The position numbers and the translations under genes are program-made. From Chitinimonas sp. BJYL2 (GTDB lineage: Bacteria > Pseudomonadota > Gammaproteobacteria > Burkholderiales > Chitinimonadaceae), in NCBI RefSeq assembly GCF_027257935.1, contig NZ_JANZKW010000001.1, positions 248,001 through 312,000 on the forward strand: DNA of 64,000 nucleotides. Reading direction: 5' to 3'. The notes beneath the pieces were generated by a model. That model had not been told where the DNA came from, did no database searches, and was given only the letters and a program-made list of their open reading frames with translations. This document shows, one piece after another, positions 44,823 through 54,180 of this stretch (its first letter is position 1; each line of letters starts with the position of its first letter).

Positions 44823-46742
44823 TTATTGCTTGTCGTCTTTGACTTCGGTGAACTCGGCATCGACCACGTTCGCGTCTTCCGCCTTGGCGCCAGCGGGCGC
44901 ACCCTCGGCACCGGCAGCACCTTGCTGGGCCGCATACATCTTCTCGGCCAGCGAGTGCGATGCCTTCATCAGGGCTTCGGACTTGGCATCGATCACGGCC
45001 TTGTCATCCGACTTCACGACCTCTTCGGCTTCTTTCAGCGCCGTCTCGATGCCGGTCTTTTCCTCGGCACTGATCTTGTCGCCAAACTCGCCCAGCGACT
45101 TCTTCACCGAGTGGATCAGGCCTTCGAGCTGGTTACGGGCACCGACCAGTTCGGTCAGCTTCTTGTCTTCTTCGGCATTGGCTTCGGCGTCCTTCACCAT
45201 GCGCTGAATCTCTTCTTCGCTCAGGCCCGAGTTGGCCTTGATGGTGATGTTGTTGGCCTTGCCGGTCGCCTTGTCCTTGGCCGATACGTGCAGGATGCCG
45301 TTGGCGTCGATGTTGAATTCGACCTCGATCTGCGGCGTGCCGCGGGCAGCCGTGGGGATGCCTTCGAGGTTGAACTGACCCAGCGACTTGTTAGCCGAGG
45401 CGCGCTCACGCTCGCCTTGCAGCACGTGAATGGTCACGGCGCTCTGGTTGTCTTCGGCGGTCGAGAACACTTGCGATGCCTTGGTCGGGATCGTGGTGTT
45501 CTTCTGGATCAGCTTGGTCATCACGCCGCCCAGGGTTTCGATACCCAGGCTCAGCGGGGTCACGTCCAGCAGCAGCACGTCCTTGCGGTCGCCCGACAGC
45601 ACCGAACCTTGAATCGCAGCACCAACGGCCACGGCTTCGTCAGGGTTTACGTCACGGCGTGCTTCCTTGCCGAACAGTTCCTTCACCTTTTCCATGACCT
45701 TGGGCATACGGGTCTGGCCGCCGACCAGGATCACGTCCTGGATGTCGGAAATCTTCAGACCGGCATCCTTGATCGCCAGCTGGCAAGGTGCAACCGTACG
45801 CTCGATCAGGTCTTCGACCAGGCTTTCGAACTTGGCACGGGTGATCTTCATGGCCAAGTGCTTGGGACCGGTAGCATCCATCGTCACGTAAGGCAGGTTG
45901 ATATCGGTCTGCTCACTGCTCGACAGTTCGATCTTGGCCTTTTCAGCGGCTTCCTTGAGACGCTGCAGGGCCATCACGTCGTTCTTCAGATCGATACCTT
46001 GTTCCTTCTTGAACTCGGTGACGATGTAATCGATCAGGCGCTGATCGAAGTCTTCACCGCCCAGGAAGGTATCGCCGTTGGTCGACAGCACTTCGAACTG
46101 GTGTTCGCCATCCACATCGGCGATTTCGATGATGGAGATATCGAACGTACCGCCGCCCAAGTCGAACACGGCAATCTTGCGATCGCCTTCCTGCTTGTCG
46201 AGGCCAAAGGCCAGCGCAGCGGCGGTCGGTTCGTTGATGATGCGCTTCACTTCCAGACCGGCGATACGGCCGGCATCCTTGGTGGCCTGGCGCTGGCTGT
46301 CGTTGAAGTAGGCCGGCACCGTGATCACGGCTTCGGTCACTTCTTCGCCCAGATAGTCCTCGGCGGTCTTCTTCATCTTGCGCAGCACTTCCGCCGAGAT
46401 TTGCGGCGGGGCCATCTTCTTGCCCTTTACTTCCACCCAGGCGTCGCCGTTATCGGCCTTGCTGATGGTGTAGGGCATCAGGTCGATGTCCTTCTGCACT
46501 TCCTTCTCGTCGAACTTGCGGCCGATCAGGCGCTTCACGGCATACAGCGTGTTCTTGGGGTTGGTCACGGCCTGGCGCTTGGCCGGCGCGCCGACGAGGA
46601 TTTCGTCGTCGTTGGTGTAACCGATGATGGACGGCGTGGTGCGTGCGCCTTCCGCGTTTTCGATGACCTTGACGTTGCCGCCTTCAAGCACGGCCACGCA
46701 GCTATTGGTGGTGCCGAGGTCGATACCGATGATCTTGCCCAT
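44823..46742 (-). CDS. dnaK: Chaperone protein DnaK (Hsp70)
   Basis: 639 aa. The nucleotide-binding domain begins [20 protein letters not shown] and has [20 protein letters not shown] and [18 protein letters not shown]. The substrate-binding domain follows the linker [19 protein letters not shown]. The C-terminal lid ends with [14 protein letters not shown], the conserved tail that helps bind substrates. It has GAGAGGA before its start. It lies between grpE (113 bp away) and dnaJ, and has its own sigma-32-type promoter in the gap, so it can be expressed both with and without grpE. Confidence 0.99.
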   Translation of the reverse strand: MGKIIGIDLGTTNSCVAVLEGGNVKVIENAEGARTTPSIIGYTNDDEILVGAPAKRQAVTNPKNTLYAVKRLIGRKFDEKEVQKDIDLMPYTISKADNGDAWVEVKGKKMAPPQISAEVLRKMKKTAEDYLGEEVTEAVITVPAYFNDSQRQATKDAGRIAGLEVKRIINEPTAAALAFGLDKQEGDRKIAVFDLGGGTFDISIIEIADVDGEHQFEVLSTNGDTFLGGEDFDQRLIDYIVTEFKKEQGIDLKNDVMALQRLKEAAEKAKIELSSSEQTDINLPYVTMDATGPKHLAMKITRAKFESLVEDLIERTVAPCQLAIKDAGLKISDIQDVILVGGQTRMPKVMEKVKELFGKEARRDVNPDEAVAVGAAIQGSVLSGDRKDVLLLDVTPLSLGIETLGGVMTKLIQKNTTIPTKASQVFSTAEDNQSAVTIHVLQGERERASANKSLGQFNLEGIPTAARGTPQIEVEFNIDANGILHVSAKDKATGKANNITIKANSGLSEEEIQRMVKDAEANAEEDKKLTELVGARNQLEGLIHSVKKSLGEFGDKISAEEKTGIETALKEAEEVVKSDDKAVIDAKSEALMKASHSLAEKMYAAQQGAAGAEGAPAGAKAEDANVVDAEFTEVKDDKQ

Positions 46743-46811
46743 GTTCTAGTCCTCTCAATATTTGATCTGCTTGCCGGCCGTGCCGGCGAAATCCGAATAA
46801 CCTTGCTAGCT

Positions 46812-46839
46812 AAGTGGGGATGCTTGAATGGCTTTCAAG
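46812..46839 (-). promoter_or_regulatory. Sigma-32-type heat-shock promoter of dnaK
   Basis: On the minus strand CTTGAA (46839-46834), a 14-bp spacer, then CCCCACTT (46819-46812) match the sigma-32 consensus CTTGAA-N(11-16)-CCCCATnT with one mismatch. It lies about 70 bp upstream of the dnaK start, between grpE and dnaK. Confidence 0.78.
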
Positions 46840-46855
46840 CCCCGGTTTGCATGCT

Positions 46856-47404
46856 TTATTCCTTGGCCTTGGCCACGATCACCATGGCCGGGCGCAGCAC
46901 GCGATCTGCCAGGGTGTATCCCTTCTGCATCACGCTGACCACGGTGTTGGCTTCCTGCTCGGATTCGACCGTGCTCATGGCCTGGTGCTTGTGCGGATCC
47001 AGCTTCTCACCGGCCTGCGGTTCGATGTCCTTGATCTGGAACTTCTCGAAGGCGGTGACCAGATTGCGCAGGGTCATGTCCACGCCCATCTTGATGTTCT
47101 CGATGGACGAGTTGTCCTTGAGCGCCATCTCCAGGCAGTCCTTCACGATCAGCAGCTCGCCAGCGAACTTGCCCACGGCGTACTTGTGCGCTGCGGCAAC
47201 ATCATCCTGCGCACGGCGGCGGATATTCTCGGCCTCGGCCTTGCCGTAGAGCAGTGCGCTTTGCAGCTCTGCGACCTTGGCTTCCAAGGCAGCTACCTGA
47301 GCCTCCAGACTCTCGGCAGCGACAGCCTCCTCGTGCTCGAACGGCGCAGAATCTGCGTCAAGCTGTTGATCTTGTTGGTTTTCTTGGGGGTTCTCGGCTT
47401 GCAT
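46856..47404 (-). CDS. grpE: Nucleotide exchange factor GrpE
   Basis: 182 aa from ATG 47404 with AGGAG upstream; codons up to 47425 are not conserved. It releases ADP from DnaK. The acidic, Gln-rich N-terminus (about 1-40) leads to the long coiled coil [20 protein letters not shown] and [20 protein letters not shown]. The C-terminal beta domain has [20 protein letters not shown], the DnaK-contacting wing. It is the first gene of the heat-shock cluster, with a sigma-32-type promoter about 30-60 bp upstream, and is divergent from aceA. Confidence 0.97.
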   Translation of the reverse strand: MQAENPQENQQDQQLDADSAPFEHEEAVAAESLEAQVAALEAKVAELQSALLYGKAEAENIRRRAQDDVAAAHKYAVGKFAGELLIVKDCLEMALKDNSSIENIKMGVDMTLRNLVTAFEKFQIKDIEPQAGEKLDPHKHQAMSTVESEQEANTVVSVMQKGYTLADRVLRPAMVIVAKAKE

Positions 47405-47434
47405 GTAACGGGTCTCCTGAAGCAATAGACCCCA

Positions 47435-47462
47435 AGATGAGGATGGTTATCGGCTTTTCAAG
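47435..47462 (-). promoter_or_regulatory. Sigma-32-type heat-shock promoter of grpE
   Basis: On the minus strand CTTGAA (47462-47457), a 14-bp spacer, then CCTCATCT (47442-47435) match the consensus CTTGAA-N(11-16)-CCCCATnT at all but one position. The spacer is the same length as in the dnaK promoter. It lies 31 bp before the grpE start. Confidence 0.8.
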
Positions 47463-47750
47463 CCCTGTGCCTTTTTCTCACACTGACGGTGACCAGCCAC
47501 AGATTTGTGGCATGTGGGCCGCCGCTCGGAAGTTCTTGCTGCACTGCACATGAAACTCCCCAATAATCGACTACACAAAGCAAGGAATACCCAGACCGGC
47601 CCACCAGCCTGATCCGGGTCCATATCGCCCCAAGCCGATACCGCCTGGGTGCATGCGGGTACCAACTGTGCCGGCAACCCAAGCTCTCTCCCTTATGAAT
47701 CCGCCTGCTCTGGCTAAGCCGGGCAAGCTGCAACAAACGAGGTACTAGAT
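47463..47750. other. Divergent grpE-aceA intergenic region, no gene seen
   Basis: With the sigma-32 promoter, the region between grpE and aceA is 346 bp. The aceA side must hold its promoter; an AATAAT at about 47559 could be a -10 box but I cannot find a well-spaced -35. GAGG before the aceA start is its ribosome-binding site. Short open frames on the minus strand here have no signal or family features. Confidence 0.5.
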
Positions 47751-49049
47751 ATGTCGACCCGCGAACAACGCATTGCCGCCATTCAACACGACTGGGATAC
47801 CAACCCGCGCTGGAAGGGCATCAAGCGCGGCTATACCGCTGCTGACGTCGAGCGCCTGCGCGGCTCCGTCCAGAATGAGTACAGCCTGGCCCGCCGCGGT
47901 GCCGAAAAGCTGTGGAATCTCGTCAACAACGAGCCTTACATCAACTGTCTGGGCGCCCTGACTGGCGGCCAAGCCATGCAACAGGTCAAGGCTGGCGTAA
48001 AGGCCATCTACCTGAGCGGCTGGCAAGTCGCTGCCGACAACAACGAATACTCGGCCATGTACCCGGACCAATCGCTGTATCCGGTGGACTCTGTGCCCAA
48101 GGTGGTGGAACGCATCAACAACGCCTTCACCCGCGCCGATGAAATCCAGCACAGCAAGGGTATCGAGCGCGGCGACAAGGACTTCATCGACTACTTCGCC
48201 CCTATCGTGGCCGATGCCGAAGCCGGTTTCGGCGGCGTGCTGAACGCTTACGAACTGATGAAGGCCATGATCCGTGCCGGCGCCGGTGGCGTGCACTTTG
48301 AAGACCAGTTGGCCAGCGTGAAGAAGTGCGGCCACATGGGCGGCAAGGTGCTGGTCCCCACGCAGGAAGCCGTGCAGAAGCTGATCGCCGCCCGTATGGC
48401 TGCCGACGTGTACGGCGTGCCCACCCTGGTGATTGCCCGTACCGATGCCGAAGCTGCTGATCTGCTGACCAGCGACTACGACGAGAACGACAAGCCCTTC
48501 CTGACCGGTGAGCGCACCGCCGAAGGTTTCTACAAGACCAAGAAGGGTATCGAGCAAGCCATCAGCCGCGCTGTGGCCTATGCCGAATACGCCGATCTGG
48601 TCTGGTGCGAAACCGGCACGCCGGATCTGGAGTTCGCCCGCAAGTTCGCCGAAGCCGTGCATGCCAAGCATCCGGGCAAGCTGCTGGCCTACAACTGCTC
48701 GCCGTCGTTCAACTGGAAGAAGAACCTCGACGACGCCACCATCGCCAAGTTCCAGCGCGAACTGGGCGCCATGGGCTACAAGTACCAGTTCATCACCTTG
48801 GCTGGCATCCACAGCATGTGGTTCAACATGTTCGACCTGGCCCAGGACTACGTGGCCCGCGGCATGTCGGCCTATGTCGAGAAGGTGCAAGAGCCGGAAT
48901 TCGCCGCCCGCGACCGTGGCTACAGCTTCGTCAGCCACCAGCAGGAAGTCGGCACCGGTTACTTTGACGATGTGACCACCGTGATCCAGGGTGGCAAGTC
49001 GTCGGTGACCGCGCTGACCGGTTCGACCGAGGAAGAGCAGTTCCACTGA
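47751..49049 (+). CDS. aceA: Isocitrate lyase
   Basis: 432 aa, normal for the bacterial short form. It splits isocitrate into glyoxylate and succinate in the glyoxylate shunt. The catalytic Cys193 is in [17 protein letters not shown]. Metal and substrate residues are in [18 protein letters not shown], and the late [18 protein letters not shown] carries the Asn/Ser substrate contacts. It starts with [20 protein letters not shown]. It is followed by malate synthase G after 220 bp with an inverted repeat and a terminator, so the two shunt enzymes are neighbours but probably separate transcripts. Confidence 0.98.
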   Translation: MSTREQRIAAIQHDWDTNPRWKGIKRGYTAADVERLRGSVQNEYSLARRGAEKLWNLVNNEPYINCLGALTGGQAMQQVKAGVKAIYLSGWQVAADNNEYSAMYPDQSLYPVDSVPKVVERINNAFTRADEIQHSKGIERGDKDFIDYFAPIVADAEAGFGGVLNAYELMKAMIRAGAGGVHFEDQLASVKKCGHMGGKVLVPTQEAVQKLIAARMAADVYGVPTLVIARTDAEAADLLTSDYDENDKPFLTGERTAEGFYKTKKGIEQAISRAVAYAEYADLVWCETGTPDLEFARKFAEAVHAKHPGKLLAYNCSPSFNWKKNLDDATIAKFQRELGAMGYKYQFITLAGIHSMWFNMFDLAQDYVARGMSAYVEKVQEPEFAARDRGYSFVSHQQEVGTGYFDDVTTVIQGGKSSVTALTGSTEEEQFH

Positions 49050-49079
49050 CCAGTGCAGCGACGGGGACAGTGTAGAGCC

Positions 49080-49098
49080 AGGCCGGCAAAGCCGGCCT
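49080..49098 (+). other. Inverted repeat after aceA
   Basis: AGGCCGGC, loop AAA, GCCGGCCT: a perfect 8-bp hairpin 30 bp after the aceA stop with no T-tract. It may be a weak transcription end or stabilise the aceA mRNA. Confidence 0.5.
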
Positions 49099-49207
49099 TG
49101 GTCGGGATGACTGGTTTTCCGGTCAATCCCTGATCAACTCCACACCCCCCGCCCTCGCCGCCGCGAGGGAGCCTCGCTGACGCTCGTTAGTGGAAGACTC
49201 GACAAGG

Positions 49208-49247
49208 ACGCCGCCCAGCTCGCAAGAGTGCGGGCGGCGTTTTGTTT
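49208..49247 (+). terminator. Rho-independent terminator in the malate synthase leader
   Basis: ACGCCGCCC (49208-49216) and GGGCGGCGT (49232-49240) are followed by TTTTGTTT. It ends only 22 bp before the glcB start codon, so it either ends aceA readthrough, with the glcB promoter squeezed beside it, or is an attenuator in the glcB leader. Confidence 0.8.
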
Positions 49248-49269
49248 CCTGCCAGCCAAGGATTTGCCC

Positions 49270-51432
49270 ATGAGCAACCGCATCCATCACGGCAGCCTCG
49301 CCATCGCCCGCGAGCTGTACGACTTCGTGAATAACGAAGCCATTCCCGGCAGCGGCATCAGTGCCGACGCCTTCTGGTCCGGCTTTGAGGCCATCATTGC
49401 CGATCTGCAACCGCAGAACACCGCGCTGCTCGCCCATCGCGACGCGCTGCAAGCCAAGATCGACGCTTGGCACCAAGCCAACCCGGTGTTCAATCTGGCC
49501 GCCTACAAAACCTTCCTGGCAGAGATCGGCTACTTGCAGGCAGAAGGTGACGACTTTGCGGTGACCACGACCAATGTGGACGACGAAATCGCCCGCATGG
49601 CCGGCCCGCAGCTGGTGGTACCCGTCAAGAACGCGCGCTATGCACTCAACGCCGCCAACGCGCGCTGGGGTTCGCTGTACGACGCGCTCTACGGCACCGA
49701 TGTGATCGCGGAGACCGGCGGTGCCGACAAGGGCAAGGGTTACAACCCGGTGCGCGGGGCCAAGGTCGTTGAATTCGGTCGTCAGTTCCTAGACCAGACC
49801 TTTGCGCTGCAAGCCGGTTCGCACAACGATGTCACCCTCTACAGCGTGGCCAATGGCCGCCTGCTGGTGGCCCTGAAGGGTGGCGAAACCACTGGCCTGC
49901 AAGACCCGGGTGCGTTCGTGGGCTACACCGGCTCGGCCGCAACGCCAGACAGCATCTTGCTCAAGCACAACGGCCTGCATGTCGAAATCCAGATCGACGC
50001 CAAGCACCCGATCGGCGCAACCGACCCCGCACGCGTCAAGGACATCGTCCTCGAAGCCGCCATCACCACGATTCAGGATTGCGAAGACTCAGTCGCCGCC
50101 GTCGACGCCGAAGACAAGGTGGAGGTGTATCGCAACTGGCTGGGCCTGATGCTGGGCACGCTCGAAGACACGTTCGAGAAGGGTGGCAAGCCAGTCACCC
50201 GCCGCATGAACGCCGACCGCGTCTACAAATCGGCCCAGGGCGGCGAGCTGAGCCTGCATGGCCGCTCTCTGATGCTGCTGCGCAATGTGGGCCACCTGAT
50301 GCGCAACCCGGCCATTAGCTGGCAGGGCGAAGAAGTGTACGAGGGCATCATGGATGCCGCCGTTACCGCACTGATCGCCAAGGTCGATATCGACCGCCGT
50401 GGCGCGCTGCGCAATAGCCGCACCGGTTCGTTCTATATCGTGAAGCCGAAGATGCACGGCCCCGATGAAGTTGCCTTCGCGGTCGAGCTGTTCGCCCGCG
50501 TCGAGACCCTGCTGGGCCTGCCCGTCAATACGCTGAAGATCGGCGTGATGGACGAGGAGCGCCGCACCAGCGTGAACCTCAAGGCATGCATCCGCGCAGC
50601 GCGTGAACGCATCATTTTCATCAACACCGGCTTCATGGACCGCACCGGCGACGAGATTCATACGTCCATGGAAGCCGGCGTGATGGTGCGCAAGGAAGCG
50701 ATCAAGTCCACCGCCTGGATCAAGGCTTACGAAGACGCCAATGTCGATGTAGGCCTGCTGTGCGGCTTGCAAGGCAAGGCGCAGATCGGCAAGGGCATGT
50801 GGCCCAAGCCTGATCTGATGGCGGAGATGATGAAGGCCAAGCTTGGCCACCCGCAGGCCGGCGCCAACTGCGCCTGGGTGCCCTCGCCCACCGGCGCCGT
50901 GCTGCACGCGCTGCATTACCACCAGGTCGATGTGTTCGCGCGCCAAAACGAACTCAAGCTGCGCACCCGCGCCAGCCTGGACGATCTGCTCACGCCGCCG
51001 CTGGCGCCGAGCACGGATTGGTCGGCCGCCGATATCCAGTCCGAACTCGACAACAACTGCCAGGGCATTCTTGGCTATGTGGTGCGCTGGGTAGACCAGG
51101 GCGTGGGCTGTTCCAAAGTGCCCGATATCCACAATGTGGGCCTGATGGAAGATCGTGCCACGCTGCGTATCAGCAGCCAGCACGTCGCCAACTGGCTGCG
51201 CCATGGCGTGGTCACCCGCGAGCAGGTGCAGGCCGCGCTGGAACGCATGGCCGCAGTGGTCGATGCGCAGAATGCGGGGGATGCGGCTTACCAAGCCATG
51301 GCGGGTAATTTCGCCACCAGCATCGCCTTCCAGGCCGCCAGTGACTTGATTTTCGAAGGCACGAAGCAGCCCAATGGCTACACCGAGCCTTTGCTGCATC
51401 AGGCACGGCTGGCCGTGAAAGCAGGCGGGTAA
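49270..51432 (+). CDS. glcB: Malate synthase G
   Basis: 720 aa, the long monomeric malate synthase (isoform G). It joins glyoxylate and acetyl-CoA to malate. Start ATG 49270 has AAGGA upstream; the reading from 49228 runs into the terminator. Hallmarks are [37 protein letters not shown] with the active-site acids, [52 protein letters not shown] with the catalytic Asp/Glu region, and PNVG-like [20 protein letters not shown]. It completes the shunt started by aceA next door. Confidence 0.98.
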   Translation: MSNRIHHGSLAIARELYDFVNNEAIPGSGISADAFWSGFEAIIADLQPQNTALLAHRDALQAKIDAWHQANPVFNLAAYKTFLAEIGYLQAEGDDFAVTTTNVDDEIARMAGPQLVVPVKNARYALNAANARWGSLYDALYGTDVIAETGGADKGKGYNPVRGAKVVEFGRQFLDQTFALQAGSHNDVTLYSVANGRLLVALKGGETTGLQDPGAFVGYTGSAATPDSILLKHNGLHVEIQIDAKHPIGATDPARVKDIVLEAAITTIQDCEDSVAAVDAEDKVEVYRNWLGLMLGTLEDTFEKGGKPVTRRMNADRVYKSAQGGELSLHGRSLMLLRNVGHLMRNPAISWQGEEVYEGIMDAAVTALIAKVDIDRRGALRNSRTGSFYIVKPKMHGPDEVAFAVELFARVETLLGLPVNTLKIGVMDEERRTSVNLKACIRAARERIIFINTGFMDRTGDEIHTSMEAGVMVRKEAIKSTAWIKAYEDANVDVGLLCGLQGKAQIGKGMWPKPDLMAEMMKAKLGHPQAGANCAWVPSPTGAVLHALHYHQVDVFARQNELKLRTRASLDDLLTPPLAPSTDWSAADIQSELDNNCQGILGYVVRWVDQGVGCSKVPDIHNVGLMEDRATLRISSQHVANWLRHGVVTREQVQAALERMAAVVDAQNAGDAAYQAMAGNFATSIAFQAASDLIFEGTKQPNGYTEPLLHQARLAVKAGG

Positions 51433-51455
51433 GCTGAACCTGCTACAGGCCGGAT

Positions 51456-51489
51456 TTGCGCCGGGTCTGCTGAGACAGATCCGGCGCAA
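51456..51489 (+). other. Hairpin after malate synthase G
   Basis: TTGCGCCGGGTCTG (51456-51469) pairs with CAGATCCGGCGCAA (51476-51489) with one G-U pair, 24 bp past the stop. There is no T-tract. It is the probable 3' end of glcB mRNA or an intrinsic terminator of weak type. Confidence 0.5.
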
Positions 51490-51519
51490 CCGTGAAATGA
51501 CGACTCATGGCCTAGAATC

Positions 51520-52947
51520 ATGAGTATGTACGGCCCATACACCCAGCCCGCCCCTCTATCCGCCACCCAATCCAACTGGCACTGGTTGCTGCTAGCCGCT
51601 TTGGCTTACTACCTGAGCGCCCGGCTTGGCATGACCATATTCTCGCTCCAGCCGGCCAACATCACACTGCTTTGGCTACCTGCCGGCATCGGCTTGGCCA
51701 TGTGTGTGGTGGGCGGACCTGTTGCGCTGGCAATGATATTCATGGCCAGTTTCAGCGCCAACCTACCGGGCATGGCGCATGCCTCAAGCCTGATGCAGGT
51801 GCTGCATACCTCAGTCGCAGCGGGTGCCGACACACTCGCTCCCTGGCTGGCAGCCCGGATGCTGAAGTTCCATCTCCCCTATGGATTAACGTATCTGGGG
51901 GACCTCTTTCCGTTCATCCTGCGCGTCTGCGCCCTGCCCACACTGGTGTCTGCATTGATTCTGGCCACCAATCTGGTTATCGGCCGCTACATCGACATCG
52001 AAGCCGGCCCCGCTTTTGTGGCCATGCTGTTGTTTGCCGACAGCTTGGGCATCCTCATCAGCTATCCGCTGATCCACGCTTGGCAAAGGCGCACGCCGAT
52101 GGCGTTCCGCGACTGGCGTGCCTGGGCCTGCGTCACGGGGCTGGCGGTGTTGCTGGCCTGGCTGGCCTTTGAACACGTTGCCGGGCTGATTTTTCTGGTG
52201 ATGCCGGTGATGCTCTACCTGGTTTTCCGCGTCCCCGACCATGCGACGCTGCTGGCCTTGGCCGTGACGCTATGCCTGATCGTGGCACTGGCCGGGCACA
52301 ATCTCGGCCCTTTCAATGTGGGTAACGTGGCGCACTCTCGATTCATGCTGCAGGCCTTCCTGCTGTCGACCGCGCTGATCACTCTGGGCCTGATGCTGCA
52401 GCACGATGACCTCATGCGCACCTTGCTGGCCAAGCAGGACTGGCAATACCGCGCCAATCATGACGCGCTGACCGGATTACCGAATCGGCGGACCCTGATA
52501 CCGGAGGTCGAGCATGAAATCGAACGCGCCCACCGTAGCGGTCGCGGCTTTGCACTTGCCTTGATCGATATCGATCACTTCAAGCAGATCAATGACAAGC
52601 ACGGCCACCCACGCGGTGACGCCGTGCTGGTGGCACTCGCCCGCCACCTGCAAGCCAGTCTGCGCAATATCGATATTGCCGCTCGCATCGGTGGCGAGGA
52701 ATTTGCGATCCTCTTTCCGGAAACAGCTCGGGACGATGCCTTGCGTGCGCTCGAACGTATCCGTGAAGCATTGGCAGCGCAGGATATCGAGGCCGGCGGT
52801 CAGATCTTGCGCATCACCATCAGCGCAGGCCTGGCACACTGGGACGAGCAAACGGCCGGCGGCAACGCTGAAACACTGCTCGAACAGGCCGACCAGCGTC
52901 TGTATGCCGCCAAACGCGCGGGCCGCAACTGCGTGGTGGCGGCTTAG
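51520..52947 (+). CDS. MASE1-GGDEF membrane diguanylate cyclase
   Basis: 475 aa. An N-terminal MASE1-type region (about 18-300) has eight or so membrane helices, beginning LLLAALAYYLSARLGMTIF with LLWLPAGIGLAMCVVGG, a hallmark of MASE1. The GGDEF domain (about 315-470) carries an active GGEEF motif near residue 390 and, five residues before it, RNID, which fits the RxxD I-site. It would make cyclic di-GMP in response to a membrane-detected signal. It is monocistronic after malate synthase and convergent with the DUF808 gene. Confidence 0.93.
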   Translation: MSMYGPYTQPAPLSATQSNWHWLLLAALAYYLSARLGMTIFSLQPANITLLWLPAGIGLAMCVVGGPVALAMIFMASFSANLPGMAHASSLMQVLHTSVAAGADTLAPWLAARMLKFHLPYGLTYLGDLFPFILRVCALPTLVSALILATNLVIGRYIDIEAGPAFVAMLLFADSLGILISYPLIHAWQRRTPMAFRDWRAWACVTGLAVLLAWLAFEHVAGLIFLVMPVMLYLVFRVPDHATLLALAVTLCLIVALAGHNLGPFNVGNVAHSRFMLQAFLLSTALITLGLMLQHDDLMRTLLAKQDWQYRANHDALTGLPNRRTLIPEVEHEIERAHRSGRGFALALIDIDHFKQINDKHGHPRGDAVLVALARHLQASLRNIDIAARIGGEEFAILFPETARDDALRALERIREALAAQDIEAGGQILRITISAGLAHWDEQTAGGNAETLLEQADQRLYAAKRAGRNCVVAA

Positions 52948-53081
52948 CCATCACCGCACCCGGAGGCGACAGCATGGATCGCCACGGCAAGCCGCGAACG
53001 CTTGGCCTGCGCACTCTCTGCCCGCTCGTCTCCACTTTCAGCGGGACGCCTAGCCCCGCCAAGCATCACCGCCGTCTTCAG

Positions 53082-54002
53082 TCAGGCTGGTTTTCGCAGG
53101 CTGGTCCACACCTTCTCGCCAGCCTTCACCATCAGTAGTACCACCGCGCCGGCGATCACACCAATTACGCCCTCGCTGAGCGTGGTGACCAGCCACCCCA
53201 TGCCGCCCGCACCGCTGGCCCAGTCTTCGATCAGGTGATGAGCCGCCGGCACCCCGTGGATCAGGATGCTGCCGCCCACAAGGAACATGGCCGCAGTGCC
53301 CAGCACGGAGAGCGACTTCATCAACCAAGGCGCCAGCCATAGCAAGGCGCGGCCGACTTGTTGTGCCGCTGCTTGACGCATCTTGCTCAGATGAAGCCCG
53401 GCGTCGTCGAGTTTGACAATGCCGGCTACCAGGCCATACACGCCTACCGTCATGATGGCGGCAATCCCCACCAGCACCGCGACACGCTGGCCGAATGGCG
53501 CGTTGGCCACCGTACCCAGTGCAATCACGATGATTTCGGCCGAGAGGATGAAATCGGTACGGACAGCACCGCGAATCTTTTCGCGCTCCATTTCCACCAT
53601 ATCCACAGCAGGATCCGCCAGTGCACGCAGGTGCTCGGCATGGTGGGCTTCGTCCTCTTCCGGCTTGTGCAGGAACTTGTGCGCCAGCTTTTCCACACCT
53701 TCAAAACACAGGAAGGCCCCGCCCAGCATCAGCAGCGGCAACACCGCCCAAGGCGCAATGGCGCTGATCAACAGTGCCGCCGGCACCAGAATCACCTTGT
53801 TGCGCACCGAGCCCTTGGCCACGGCCCAGACCACCGGTAATTCGCGGTCGGCATTCACGCCGGAAACCTGCTGGGCATTGAGCGCCAGATCATCACCGAG
53901 TACACCGGCGGTCTTCTTGGCAGCCACTTTGGTCATCACCGCCACATCGTCAAGAATGGTGGCAATGTCGTCGATCAGGGCAAACAGGCTGGATGCGGCC
54001 AT
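53082..54002 (-). CDS. DUF808-family (YedI) inner-membrane protein
   Basis: 306 aa with AAGGA before the start. The N-terminus SLFALIDDIATILDDVAVMT and KVAAKKTAGVLGDDLALNAQ are the DUF808 signature, followed by RELPVVWAVAKGSVRNKVIL. Four to six membrane segments are visible, plus a His/Glu-rich loop (HKPEEDEAHHAEHLRALAD). Function is unknown. It is divergent from the ABC exporter operon and convergent with the MASE1 gene. Confidence 0.9.
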   Translation of the reverse strand: MAASSLFALIDDIATILDDVAVMTKVAAKKTAGVLGDDLALNAQQVSGVNADRELPVVWAVAKGSVRNKVILVPAALLISAIAPWAVLPLLMLGGAFLCFEGVEKLAHKFLHKPEEDEAHHAEHLRALADPAVDMVEMEREKIRGAVRTDFILSAEIIVIALGTVANAPFGQRVAVLVGIAAIMTVGVYGLVAGIVKLDDAGLHLSKMRQAAAQQVGRALLWLAPWLMKSLSVLGTAAMFLVGGSILIHGVPAAHHLIEDWASGAGGMGWLVTTLSEGVIGVIAGAVVLLMVKAGEKVWTSLRKPA

Positions 54003-54180
54003 CGGGTGTCCTTGCAGGTTAAGCGCACAGTGCAGGCGCAGGCGGGTAGGCCCGATTGTAGCCCGATGTCAGCAGACGTGAATGCCCTTACCCGGTGCGG
54101 GCACTCCAGCTTGCTTGGCGCGGCAAGCCCGCTTGCCCGTAGAATCATGGGCCCTCCTCGCCACAAGCGTAGGCCTGCGC

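Noticed and set aside
44730-47249. 839-codon open frame on the plus strand opposite dnaK, grpE and the start of dnaJ
   Set aside because: It is antisense to well-conserved dnaK and grpE; long antisense frames arise from codon bias in GC-rich genes. It has no family features or ribosome-binding site.
47745-49046. 433-codon minus-strand frame opposite isocitrate lyase
   Set aside because: Almost the exact complement of aceA; explained by codon bias.
50089-51489. 466-codon minus-strand frame opposite malate synthase G
   Set aside because: Antisense to a highly conserved enzyme; no recognisable domain.
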